Origin: Acetobacteraceae bacterium UBA6159
GTDB taxonomy: Bacteria; Pseudomonadota; Alphaproteobacteria; Acetobacterales; Acetobacteraceae
DNA length: 13,866 bases
Direction of reading: 5' to 3'
Assembly (NCBI GenBank): GCA_002422345.1
Contig: DIUL01000125.1
Coordinates: forward strand, 1-13,866
Position numbers and translations under genes: made by a program. The notes beneath the pieces are model-generated. The model saw only the letters and a list, made by a program, of their open reading frames with translations. It had not been told where the DNA came from and did not search any database. Shown here piece after piece: positions 6,619 to 13,104 of this stretch. Each line of letters begins with the position of its first letter. Position 1 is the first letter of the stretch.

Positions 6619-7164
6619 ATGACCGGGATGCGGATCAAGGGATTGTTCCTCGGCCTGCTGCTGGCGCTCGGCGCCTGCACCGGCAAGCCGGACGGGGTCG
6701 AGCCGGTGCGGGGCTTCGACGCCACGCGCTATCTGGGCGTCTGGTATGAGGTCATGCGCCTCGATCACAGCTTCGAGCGTGACCTGACCCGCGTCAGCGC
6801 GACCTATACGGCGCGTCCGGACGGCTCGATCGGTGTGCTCAACCGGGGCTATGATCCGAAGAACTGCCGCTGGAAGGATGCCGAGGGGCGGGCGGTGTTC
6901 CAGGGGCCACCGGATGTGGGCAGCCTGTCGGTGACATTCTTCTGGCCGTTTGCCGGCGGGTATCACGTGATCGCCCTGGACCAGGAGGAATACCAGTGGG
7001 CCTTGGTCTCGGGTCCGTCACGTTCCTATCTGTGGATTCTGGCGCGTCGGGCCAATCTGGACCCGGCGATCCGGGCCGGGCTGGTGGACAAGGCGCGTGG
7101 CCTGGGCTTCCCCGTGGGTGAGTTGATCCTGGTGGATCATGCAGAGAAGCCGGCCGGCTGCTGA
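6619..7164 (+). CDS. blc: Blc-type bacterial lipocalin, outer-membrane lipoprotein
   Basis: A 181-aa lipocalin that should bind fatty acids or lysophospholipids at the outer membrane. Seen: a lipoprotein signal MTGMRIKGLFLGLLLALGAC with lipobox LGAC and acylated Cys20; the lipocalin signature RYLGVWYEVMRLDHSFE (37-53, GxW at 40-42); internal strands ATYTARPDGSIGVLNRGYD (61-79); and the second conserved region YQWALVSGPSRSYLWILAR (125-143). ATGs also occur at 6598 and 6628. I prefer 6619 because GGAGGGA lies eight bases upstream. Lipocalins of this kind recur in RpoE-ChrR regulons and in CFA/FAD-oxidase clusters. The likely role is to carry or store modified or damaged acyl lipids produced under stress. 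The gene is the last of the plus-strand arm and faces a convergent oxidoreductase gene. Confidence 0.93.
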   Translation: MTGMRIKGLFLGLLLALGACTGKPDGVEPVRGFDATRYLGVWYEVMRLDHSFERDLTRVSATYTARPDGSIGVLNRGYDPKNCRWKDAEGRAVFQGPPDVGSLSVTFFWPFAGGYHVIALDQEEYQWALVSGPSRSYLWILARRANLDPAIRAGLVDKARGLGFPVGELILVDHAEKPAGC

Positions 7165-7261
7165 GGGTGATGGGTCAGGCTGGGTGCAGGTCCGGCACCC
7201 ACGAGTTCCGTGCTGTAGTACCAATCGGCGTAACCACTGACTCGCCGGACGGTGCCCCTTC

Positions 7262-7293
7262 GTCGTGGTGGCCGAAGGGCCACCATCTACGAC
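7262..7293. terminator. Hairpin 1 of three between convergent genes
   Basis: GGTGGCC (7267-7273) pairs with GGCCACC (7278-7284) around a GAAG loop. The outer GTCGT/ACGAC (7262-7266/7289-7293) extends the stem past a four-base bulge. There is no T-run directly after it. It lies between the convergent lipocalin and FAD-oxidase genes and probably helps to end one or both transcripts. Confidence 0.5.
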
Positions 7294-7317
7294 TTTCCTG
7301 TTTAGAACAGGGGAAAG
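7293..7317. terminator. Hairpin 2 of three between convergent genes
   Basis: CCTGTT (7297-7302) pairs with AACAGG (7306-7311) around a TAG loop. CTTT/AAAG (7293-7296/7314-7317) continues the stem past a GG bulge. It abuts hairpin 1. As a weak bidirectional terminator or mRNA 3'-end stabiliser it would suit convergent genes. Confidence 0.45.
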
Positions 7318-7323
7318 CCGTGG

Positions 7324-7345
7324 GTGGCGGCCGTGCGGCCGCCAT
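7324..7345. terminator. Hairpin 3 of three between convergent genes
   Basis: TGGCGGCCG (7325-7333) and CGGCCGCCA (7336-7344) form a perfect nine-base inverted repeat separated by TG, realistically an eight-base stem with a four-base loop. It is very GC-rich, lacks a T-tract on either strand, and lies 29 bp from the stop of the minus-strand oxidoreductase. Confidence 0.5.
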
Positions 7346-7373
7346 GACGGAGATGGCCTCCTCTGCCTATGGC

Positions 7374-8783
7374 CTACGGCAGCACCTTGCCCGGGTTCAT
7401 CCGCCCGGTCGGGTCGATCGCCGCCTTCACCGCGCGCATCAGGTCCATCGCCACCGGGTTCTTGTGCGTGGTCATCGCATGCCGCTTCGACTGCCCGATC
7501 CCGTGTTCGGCCGAGAAACTGCCGCCCAAGGACACCGCGATCTCATTGATCATCGGCTCCATCGCCCCGGCGCGCTGCACCCAGGCCGGACGGTCCATCA
7601 TCCCGGCCGGCGCGTGCAGCGACACGTGGATATTGCCGTCGCCGGCGTGGCCGATCGCGGCCATGCGGCCTTCGGGCCAGCGGGTCTTGAGCTCATGCTC
7701 CACGATTTTCAGGAACTTGGGCACGGCTGACACCGGGACCGAGGTATCCGTGCCCACCGCCGGCCCCTCGGTGCGGGAGCATTCGGGGTAGTCTTCGCGG
7801 ATCTTCCAGATCATCTGGCGCTGCGCCTCGCTCTCGGCGATGGCGGCGTCGGAGGCCTCCCCGGCTTCCAGCGCGGCGCCCAGCGTGTCTTCCAGGATGG
7901 CACGGAGCGGAATGCTCTCATGCGCCGCGGCCATTTCCAGCATGACGTACCAGGGAGAGCCGAGCGGGAGGGGGATGCGGAGGCCGACGCCGTGTTTGGC
8001 GGCAGTTTCCATCGTGAAGCCGCCGCAGAGTTCGAAGGCGATGACCTCGGCCCCGCTTTCCATGACGCGGGAGAACAGGGACAGCGCGGCGTCGGGGGAG
8101 GGGACGGCGACGAAGGCGGTCTCGACCCGCTTCAGCGCCGGCTGGAGGCGCATGGCCGCGGCGGTGATGATGCCCAAAGTGCCTTCACCGCCGATGAACA
8201 GATGGCGCAGCGCATAGCCGCTGTTGTCCTTCCGCACGCGGCGCAGGTCATCAAGGATGCGGCCATCGGGCAGCACGACTTCCAGCCCCAGCACGAGTTC
8301 GCGCGCATTGCCCCAACGCAGGGTGCGGATGCCGCCGGCGTTGGTCGACAGCATGCCGCCGATCTGCGCGGTGCCCTGCGCGCCCCATTGGATCGGGAAC
8401 AGGCGTCCGGCCTCGGCGGCGGCCTGCTGGACGTTCTGCACGACGCAGCCGGCTTCCGCGATCAGGGAGAAGTCGCGGGTGTCGATGTCGCGGATGCGGT
8501 TCATCCGTTCCAGCGACAGGACGACCGAGCGGGGGCCATTGGCCAGCGGCACGGCCGCGCCGCACAGGCCGGTGCGCCCGCCGGCGGGGACGATGGACAG
8601 GCCCTCGGCCGCGCAGCGCTGCACCAGTTCCGAGACTTCCTTTGTGGTGCCGGGTCGCAGCACGGCCTCCGGCACGCCGCGATAGACGCCGCGCCAGTCG
8701 ACGGCATAGGGGGCGATGTCTTCGGCGGCGGTCAGCACATTTCCCGGACCGATCAGGTCAGCCACGGCGGCGAGGGAATCCAT
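7374..8783 (-). CDS. FAD-binding D-2-hydroxyacid dehydrogenase (GlcD/D2HGDH/DLD family)
   Basis: A 469-aa flavoprotein of the VAO/PCMH family, normal length for a D-lactate, glycolate or D-2-hydroxyglutarate dehydrogenase, which oxidises a D-2-hydroxyacid to the 2-oxoacid. Seen: PAGGRTGLCGAA (66-77), GGMLSTNAGG (142-151), KDNSGYALRHLFIGGEGTLGIIT (185-207) for FAD; then the C-terminal domain with GHAGDGNIHVS (378-388), whose histidines are the usual metal/substrate ligands, AEHGIG (425-430) and the terminal NPGKVLP. The exact substrate cannot be read from the sequence; D-2-hydroxyglutarate or D-lactate are both plausible. The ATG at 8783 has AAAGGTG about eight bases upstream. It lies 71 bp after the MFS gene on the same strand, so it may share its transcript. 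No signal peptide. Confidence 0.93.
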   Translation of the reverse strand: MDSLAAVADLIGPGNVLTAAEDIAPYAVDWRGVYRGVPEAVLRPGTTKEVSELVQRCAAEGLSIVPAGGRTGLCGAAVPLANGPRSVVLSLERMNRIRDIDTRDFSLIAEAGCVVQNVQQAAAEAGRLFPIQWGAQGTAQIGGMLSTNAGGIRTLRWGNARELVLGLEVVLPDGRILDDLRRVRKDNSGYALRHLFIGGEGTLGIITAAAMRLQPALKRVETAFVAVPSPDAALSLFSRVMESGAEVIAFELCGGFTMETAAKHGVGLRIPLPLGSPWYVMLEMAAAHESIPLRAILEDTLGAALEAGEASDAAIAESEAQRQMIWKIREDYPECSRTEGPAVGTDTSVPVSAVPKFLKIVEHELKTRWPEGRMAAIGHAGDGNIHVSLHAPAGMMDRPAWVQRAGAMEPMINEIAVSLGGSFSAEHGIGQSKRHAMTTHKNPVAMDLMRAVKAAIDPTGRMNPGKVLP

Positions 8784-8854
8784 CGGTTTCGCACCTTTCG
8801 TTGGGTTGGACGTCGTTGCGACGGTTCATGCCGCAGGGACCGGCGGCGGACAAG

Positions 8855-10285
8855 CTAGCGGCTGGTGAGCCGGCTGAAACTCACGATGCAGGCGACGCCT
8901 GCCATGCCGGCCGCGATGGTCAGCGCCCAGGTCGTGCCGCCATCGCCCAGGGCGTTGAACACCAGCCCGACCATCGCCGCGCCGATCGTCTGCCCGGTCA
9001 GCCGAGCGGTCGCCTGCATGCCGGAGGCGCTGCCGGTGCGGGCGGGCGGCGCGGTGGTGATGATCGCGCGGTTGTTGGGCGTGTTGAAGAAGCCGAAGCC
9101 CAGGCCGCACAGGGTCATCCGCCAGACGATGTCCCAGGGCGTGGCCTCGGCCGGCAGGGTGGACAGCAGCGCCAAACCAGTGCCCATCACGATCATGCCG
9201 ATCCCGCCGAGAAGCCCGGCCGGCCAGCTATCGGCGAGCCGGCCGATGAAGGGCGCGATCAGCGCGACCATCAGCGGCCAGGGCGTCATCAGCAGGCCGG
9301 TCATCACCTGGTCCAGGCCGAGATCGTGCTGGAACAGGAAGGGCAGGGCGACCTGTCCCATCGACTGGGCGATGAAGGCGCAGACGGAACTCGCGACCGA
9401 GAGGGCGAACAGCGGGATGCGGAGCAGGTCGATCGGCAACAGGGGAGAGGCGCGGGTCATCTGCCGTGTCACGAGGATGGTGCCGGTGACCAGGCCCAGC
9501 ACCGCCAGTGCGCCGACCAGCCAGGGGGACTCGCCATGGCCGAGTTCCGAGAGCGCCAGCATCAGCCCGCCGAAGGCCACGGCCTGGAGGACGGCGCTGC
9601 CAAGGTCGAACCGCGCGCCCGACCTGGGCGTGTCGGGCAGCGACTTCCAGGCGATCAGCGCCGCGGCCAGCCCCAGCGGCACATTGACCGCGAACAGCCA
9701 AGGCCAGGGGGCGACCGACAGCACGGCGGATGCCACGGACGGACCGGCGGCGGAGGCGATGGAGCCGATCGTGGCGTTGATTCCGAGGCCTCGGCCGATC
9801 CAGCGGCGGGGGTAGATGAAGCGGATCAGGGCGCTGTTGACGCTCATGATGCCCGCCGCGCCGAAGCCTTGCAGGATGCGGGCGGCGATCAGGACGGGCA
9901 GGGACTCGGTCAGCGCGCAGAGGACGGAGGCGATGGTGAAGACCACCAGGCCCCAGCGGTAGATGACCCGGTAGCCATGGATTTCCCCCAGCGACGACAG
10001 CGGCAAAAGGGAGACGGTGACGGCAAGCTGGAAGGCGTTCACCACCCAGATCGAGTTGGCCGGCGTCGTCTGCACGTCCCGCGCGATGGCGGGCAGGGCG
10101 ACATTGGCGATGGCGCCGCTGAGCACGGCCAGCGTCAGGCCGAGGGCGATGGTGAGCAGCGCGAGATAGCGCTGCGGGACGGGGAGGCCGTCGGGTTGTG
10201 GGGGCGGCTCGCCCGAGACCGATGGGCCTGGGGTCACGGGCGGCAAACCAGAGGGGACCGACCCGGGGCGGGCGGGATCGGCCAT
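8855..10285 (-). CDS. MFS drug/solute exporter, DHA2 (EmrB/QacA-like) type
   Basis: A 476-aa membrane transporter, probably a proton antiporter. A proline-rich cytoplasmic N-terminus (about 40 residues) precedes many hydrophobic segments; the length and pattern suit the 14-helix DHA2 group. Seen: LSGAIANVALPAIARD after helix 1 (DHA-type motif D1), AARILQGFGAAGIMSVNSALI (about 137-157), GPSVASAVL followed by APWPWLFAVNVPLGL (DHA2 signature), and a late GFGFFNTPNNRAI. The ATG at 10285 shares one base with the GT9 stop (TGATG); an earlier in-frame start inside GT9 would add 31 residues of non-native, arginine-rich sequence. No clear Shine-Dalgarno, so coupling to GT9 is likely. The substrate is unknown, and no regulator gene lies adjacent. 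Confidence 0.92.
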   Translation of the reverse strand: MADPARPGSVPSGLPPVTPGPSVSGEPPPQPDGLPVPQRYLALLTIALGLTLAVLSGAIANVALPAIARDVQTTPANSIWVVNAFQLAVTVSLLPLSSLGEIHGYRVIYRWGLVVFTIASVLCALTESLPVLIAARILQGFGAAGIMSVNSALIRFIYPRRWIGRGLGINATIGSIASAAGPSVASAVLSVAPWPWLFAVNVPLGLAAALIAWKSLPDTPRSGARFDLGSAVLQAVAFGGLMLALSELGHGESPWLVGALAVLGLVTGTILVTRQMTRASPLLPIDLLRIPLFALSVASSVCAFIAQSMGQVALPFLFQHDLGLDQVMTGLLMTPWPLMVALIAPFIGRLADSWPAGLLGGIGMIVMGTGLALLSTLPAEATPWDIVWRMTLCGLGFGFFNTPNNRAIITTAPPARTGSASGMQATARLTGQTIGAAMVGLVFNALGDGGTTWALTIAAGMAGVACIVSFSRLTSR

Positions 10286-11196
10286 CAGGCGGGCAGGACC
10301 GCGAGGACCTCGGCCAGCGTCAGGTCGGCGAGGCTGGGACGGCGCAGCACGGTCACCGCGGCGCCGCGCGGGGCGCACAAGGCCGGGTCGGAGTCGTGGG
10401 AGAACAGCACGATCGTCGGGCAGCCGACCGTCGCGGTCAGGTGGATCGGGCCGGTGTCATTGCCGATGGCGAAGCGGGCGGCGCGGGCGAGGTCGCACAG
10501 GTCGCCCGGGCTGGTCTGGCCGGTCAGGTCAACGGCGGCGGGGATGCCCTGGGCCAACGGCTTTTCCCCGGCGGTGCCGATCACGACGGGGGTCAGGCCG
10601 CGGGCGCGCAGGGCCTCGGCCAGGGTGGCATAGGCGGGGACGGGCCAGCGCTTCAGCGGGCGGTGGTCGGAACTGCCGGGGACCAGCAGGACGATGCCAT
10701 CGGGCAGGCCGAAGCGGGCGATGTCGCCGTGGCACCAGGACAGGTCGGGGTCGGGGATCGCCTCGATCCCGGCCTGGCGCAACTGCCCCGCCTGGCGGTC
10801 CATGTCGTGCAGCCGGTCGCGGTCCGGGTCGCGGTCGGGGTGGGAGCAGCCAGGGGCGATGCCGGACCACTCGGGCTTCGCGGATCGTGGAAAAAGCGCC
10901 AGGTACTTGGATGACCGGCCGGAGGTCTGGAGGTCATAGACGCGGGTGAAGCGCCCCTCGGCCAGCGTCCGCCGCAACCGGAGCAGGGCCGGCAGGTCCC
11001 ACCATTTCGGACGTTCGGCGATCATGACGGCGTCGAAATACGGCGCGGTGCGCAGCCATTCTGCATAGGCGCGCGTGGTGAGGACCGTGATGACGGCGTC
11101 CTTGTGGTGCCGGCGGATCGCCGCGAAGGCGCCCAGGGACAGGATGATGTTGCCGAACGCACTGAGCTTGATGACCAGGATGCGGGGGTCAGGCAT
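10285..11196 (-). CDS. Glycosyltransferase family 9 (heptosyltransferase-like)
   Basis: A 303-aa GT-B enzyme expected to transfer heptose or a related sugar onto lipopolysaccharide core at the cytoplasmic face of the inner membrane. Seen: N-terminal ILVIKLSAFGNIILSLGAFAAIRRH (6-30), the GT9 acceptor-domain start; VPGSSDHRPLKRWP (172-185), the domain linker with the conserved K-RWP; and GNDTGPIHLTATVGCPTIVLF (245-265), the nucleotide-sugar-binding GNDTGP motif. It is slightly shorter than classic WaaC/WaaF but complete. A short Asp/Arg repeat (DRDPDRDR, 121-128) lies in a loop. The Shine-Dalgarno is poor and the leader C-rich. The stop overlaps the MFS start by one base. I infer LPS or other surface glycan assembly; the exact sugar is unknown. 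Confidence 0.92.
   Translation of the reverse strand: MPDPRILVIKLSAFGNIILSLGAFAAIRRHHKDAVITVLTTRAYAEWLRTAPYFDAVMIAERPKWWDLPALLRLRRTLAEGRFTRVYDLQTSGRSSKYLALFPRSAKPEWSGIAPGCSHPDRDPDRDRLHDMDRQAGQLRQAGIEAIPDPDLSWCHGDIARFGLPDGIVLLVPGSSDHRPLKRWPVPAYATLAEALRARGLTPVVIGTAGEKPLAQGIPAAVDLTGQTSPGDLCDLARAARFAIGNDTGPIHLTATVGCPTIVLFSHDSDPALCAPRGAAVTVLRRPSLADLTLAEVLAVLPA
10815..10836. repeat. Short in-frame direct repeat inside GT9 gene
   Basis: GGTCGCGGTC occurs twice, 12 bp apart (10815-10824 and 10827-10836), giving the DRDPDRDR loop on the minus strand. The 12-bp period equals four codons, so slippage would keep the frame. Confidence 0.5.
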
Positions 11197-11262
11197 CCGG
11201 GTGGTGGCCGCGCGCGGGGGGAGGGGGCGGGAGGGGCATCGCGTTCTCAGTAATACGGGGCT

Positions 11263-11277
11263 TGTTGCGTCGCAACA
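11263..11277. promoter_or_regulatory. 15-bp perfect palindrome, operator-like
   Basis: TGTTGCG, T, CGCAACA form a perfect inverted repeat with one central base in the divergent gap between the GT9 and nuclease genes. On the minus strand it lies just upstream of a TATTAC -10-like hexamer, so it would overlap a GT9-operon promoter. It is more likely a regulator site than a terminator, because no T-run follows and it lies upstream of both genes. Confidence 0.45.
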
Positions 11278-11307
11278 GAATCGGGTGGGGCCTGGTCAAC
11301 GCGGGCC

Positions 11308-11324
11308 CTTAACCCTTCGTTAAG
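11308..11324. promoter_or_regulatory. Candidate CtrA binding site (TTAA-N7-TTAA)
   Basis: CTTAAC, five bases, GTTAAG: a palindrome containing TTAA (11309-11312), seven bases, TTAA (11320-11323). This equals the alphaproteobacterial CtrA consensus spacing. It lies 45 bp upstream of the nuclease start and 112 bp from the GT9 start. Such AT-rich bases stand out in this high-GC gap. Confidence 0.5.
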
Positions 11325-11368
11325 CACCGCGCCGCCATAGTCCCCCTCATGTCCTTGGCAGTGCGGAT

Positions 11369-12223
11369 ATGACGTTTCGGGCCGTCTGGATCATCGGTCT
11401 CGTGCTGTTGCTGGTGCCCGGATGGGCGTGGGCGGCGGACCTCAAGCTCGCGACCTGGAACCTGAGCTGGCTGACCATCCGCGCGCCCGGCAGCCCGGGC
11501 CTGCCGGCCGATATCCATGCCCGGACCGACGATGACTTCGACCGGCTGCGGGGCTACGCGCTGGAACTCGACGCTGACGTGGTCGCGTTGCAGGAGGTCG
11601 ACAGTTATGCCGCCGCCCGCCGTGTGTTTTCCGCCGATCGCTACGTCCTGCACCTGACGCATGATCGCCTGAGCCAGAAGGTCGGCGTCGCGATCCGTCG
11701 TGGGCTGCGCCATGACGTGCATCCGGACGTGCCGCTGTCGGCGGACCCTCGGACGCGATCGGGCCTGGATGTCACCCTGGCGCTGGCGACCCCGCTCCGC
11801 ATCCTGGCGGTGCATCTGAAGCAGGGGTGCCGGGACCAACGGGGGGACCGAAAGGGTGGGCGAGACTGCGCGATCTTCCATGCCCAGGCGGACCCCCTCG
11901 CGGCCTGGATCGCCGAACGCCAGGCCGAGGGCGGGGGGTTCGTGATACTGGGGGATTTCAACCGCTGGATGGATCGGCGCGATCCGTTCCTGGCGGCGTT
12001 GCGGCAGGTCTCGCCCCTGGTCCGTGCGACCGAGGGCTATGCCAGCCGCTGCTGGCGGGACGAGGCCTTCATCGACCACATCCTGGCCGGCGGGGCGGCG
12101 CGGGGCTGGCTGCTGCCCGACAGCCTGTCGGTGTTCCGCTACCGCGAGGAGGGGGCCGGCTGGTCGGGCCGGCTGTCGGATCATTGCCCGGTCTCGGCGC
12201 GGTTCCGTGTCCCGGCGCCCTGA
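11369..12223 (+). CDS. Secreted endonuclease/exonuclease/phosphatase-family hydrolase
   Basis: A 284-aa exported enzyme. Signal peptide MTFRAVWIIGLVLLLVPGWAWA, cleaved near residue 22 (AWA|AD). The mature part has the EEP (DNase I-like) core: TWNLSW (29-34, Asn31), LQEVD (74-78, Glu76), VHL (148-150, His149), GDFNRW (195-200, Asp196 and Asn198), IDHIL (235-239) and SDHCPVS (270-276, Asp271/His272). All expected metal and catalytic residues are present. Four cysteines (154, 167, 228, 273) could form disulphides after export. The EEP fold covers nucleases, phosphodiesterases and sphingomyelinase-like lipases, so DNA, nucleotides or phospholipid are all possible substrates. The ATG at 11369 lacks a good Shine-Dalgarno; a seven-codon frame (ATG at 11349) ends in ATGA across it. 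A terminator follows. A CtrA-like box and a palindrome lie upstream. Confidence 0.92.
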   Translation: MTFRAVWIIGLVLLLVPGWAWAADLKLATWNLSWLTIRAPGSPGLPADIHARTDDDFDRLRGYALELDADVVALQEVDSYAAARRVFSADRYVLHLTHDRLSQKVGVAIRRGLRHDVHPDVPLSADPRTRSGLDVTLALATPLRILAVHLKQGCRDQRGDRKGGRDCAIFHAQADPLAAWIAERQAEGGGFVILGDFNRWMDRRDPFLAALRQVSPLVRATEGYASRCWRDEAFIDHILAGGAARGWLLPDSLSVFRYREEGAGWSGRLSDHCPVSARFRVPAP

Positions 12224-12230
12224 TCGCCTG

Positions 12231-12281
12231 GAGCGCCTTCAGGCTGACCGTAAACGGTCAGCGCGCTCTGGCCTTTTGTTT
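12231..12281 (+). terminator. Intrinsic terminator after nuclease gene
   Basis: A perfect inner stem GCTGACCGT/ACGGTCAGC (12243-12251/12254-12262) is flanked by an outer GAGCGC/GCGCTC stem (12231-12236/12263-12268). The T-rich tract CCTTTTGTTT follows (12272-12281). It begins eight bases after the nuclease stop. The sequence style resembles dispersed intergenic palindromes of alphaproteobacteria. Confidence 0.75.
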
Positions 12282-12326
12282 GATCGCATGAGTCACGCGC
12301 TGTTCCGATTCCGCTCAGCGCGATCA
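12281..12326. repeat. Second palindromic unit in convergent gap
   Basis: TGATCGC (12281-12287) and GCGATCA (12320-12326) are inverted repeats, and GCGCTG/CAGCGC (12297-12302/12316-12321) nests inside and partly overlaps. With the terminator just before, nearly the whole 107-bp gap is built of palindromes, ending five bases before the stop of the minus-strand gene. It may end that gene's transcript. Confidence 0.5.
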
Positions 12327-12330
12327 TGCT

Positions 12331-12954
12331 CTATCCCGCCGGCGTGTCGGGCCAGGGATAGACACGATGCCCCGTGAAGGCGTCGAGGCCGCTGACCGCC
12401 GCCCCGCCCACGCGCCGCACCAGGCCCGCGAGGTCGGCGTCCGGCTGCGAGGCCCACTCGGTCACCAGCAGACAACGCGGTCGGAAGGTCGGGTTGCGGG
12501 GATGGTCCTTGCCGCGGGTCGCGTAGCGGATGCGGGCGGGGCCCGCGACGCCGGCCATCGCCGCCATCAGGTCACTGTCCAGGTCGGCGGGGGCGGCAAA
12601 GCGGACGACCGAGATCCAGTCTCCACCCAGCGAGGGCAGGGCGGTCACGGGCGGGGTGATCAGGCGCTGGTCATACAGTGTGTGCGCCTTGTTCCGCCGC
12701 TTCTCCATCAGCGGTCCCATGTAGGGATCGCGCCCGCGCATGCCCTGGTAGCGCGGTGTCTCGAACAGCGACCAGTCCGGCACCTCGTAGAGGTCGAACA
12801 GGTTCATGTCCCCGCCGAAGACCCGGTAGCAGGTGCAGGACAGCAGCCCGACCTCATAGACATCCGGCGCGTGGCGGAAGGCGTACCATTGGAGGAAGGG
12901 GTCGACATCCGCCTCCTCCAGGTCGAGTTCGGCGGTGTAGAGCAGCGGCGTCAT
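12331..12954 (-). CDS. Conserved hypothetical protein, possible dimeric alpha/beta-barrel
   Basis: A 207-aa protein that I do not recognise with certainty. No signal peptide or membrane segment. It seems to hold two similar halves: residues about 1-100 start with MTPLLYTAELDLEEADVDPFLQWYAFRHAP and hold FGGDMNLFDLYEVPDWSLFETPRYQGMRGRDPYMG, while residues about 112-200 start with DWISVVRFA and hold RCLLVTEWASQ and a closing FTGHRVYPWP. Alternating strands, a W-x-x-x-H-x-P-type segment (WYAFRHAPD) and a domain pair of about 100 residues recall EthD/ABM-like ferredoxin-fold barrels, but this is a guess from pattern. The start ATG at 12954 has GGAGGA six bases upstream; an open frame continues far upstream but without coding character. 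Convergent with the nuclease, divergent from the acetyltransferase. Confidence 0.85.
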   Translation of the reverse strand: MTPLLYTAELDLEEADVDPFLQWYAFRHAPDVYEVGLLSCTCYRVFGGDMNLFDLYEVPDWSLFETPRYQGMRGRDPYMGPLMEKRRNKAHTLYDQRLITPPVTALPSLGGDWISVVRFAAPADLDSDLMAAMAGVAGPARIRYATRGKDHPRNPTFRPRCLLVTEWASQPDADLAGLVRRVGGAAVSGLDAFTGHRVYPWPDTPAG

Positions 12955-13104
12955 GGCGGGTCCTCCGATGCGTTTCCTGTATCGTCGGCCGGTGCGGGCC
13001 GATCCGCAAGCGGTCGGTTGCGGCCCGCGCGGGTGGTGCATGGCGTGCCGGAGTGGCATGGTCGAAACGTTGAAATCGGATCCAGTGAAGCCGGGGATTG
13101 AGTG
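12955..13104. other. Divergent intergenic region, no clear motif
   Basis: A 150-bp gap between the hypothetical protein and the acetyltransferase. It holds GC-rich partial inverted repeats (around 12990-13030) and the Shine-Dalgarno GGAGGA of the minus-strand gene. I see no confident -35/-10 pair, TGATCC box or TTAA pair, though promoters for both genes must lie here. Confidence 0.4.

Noticed and set aside
8642..10633. Plus-strand open frame of 663 codons opposite the MFS and FAD-oxidase genes
   Set aside because: It is antisense to two well-supported genes, rich in Gly, Arg, Gln and His, and lacks any family motif. High GC content removes stops from the opposing frame.
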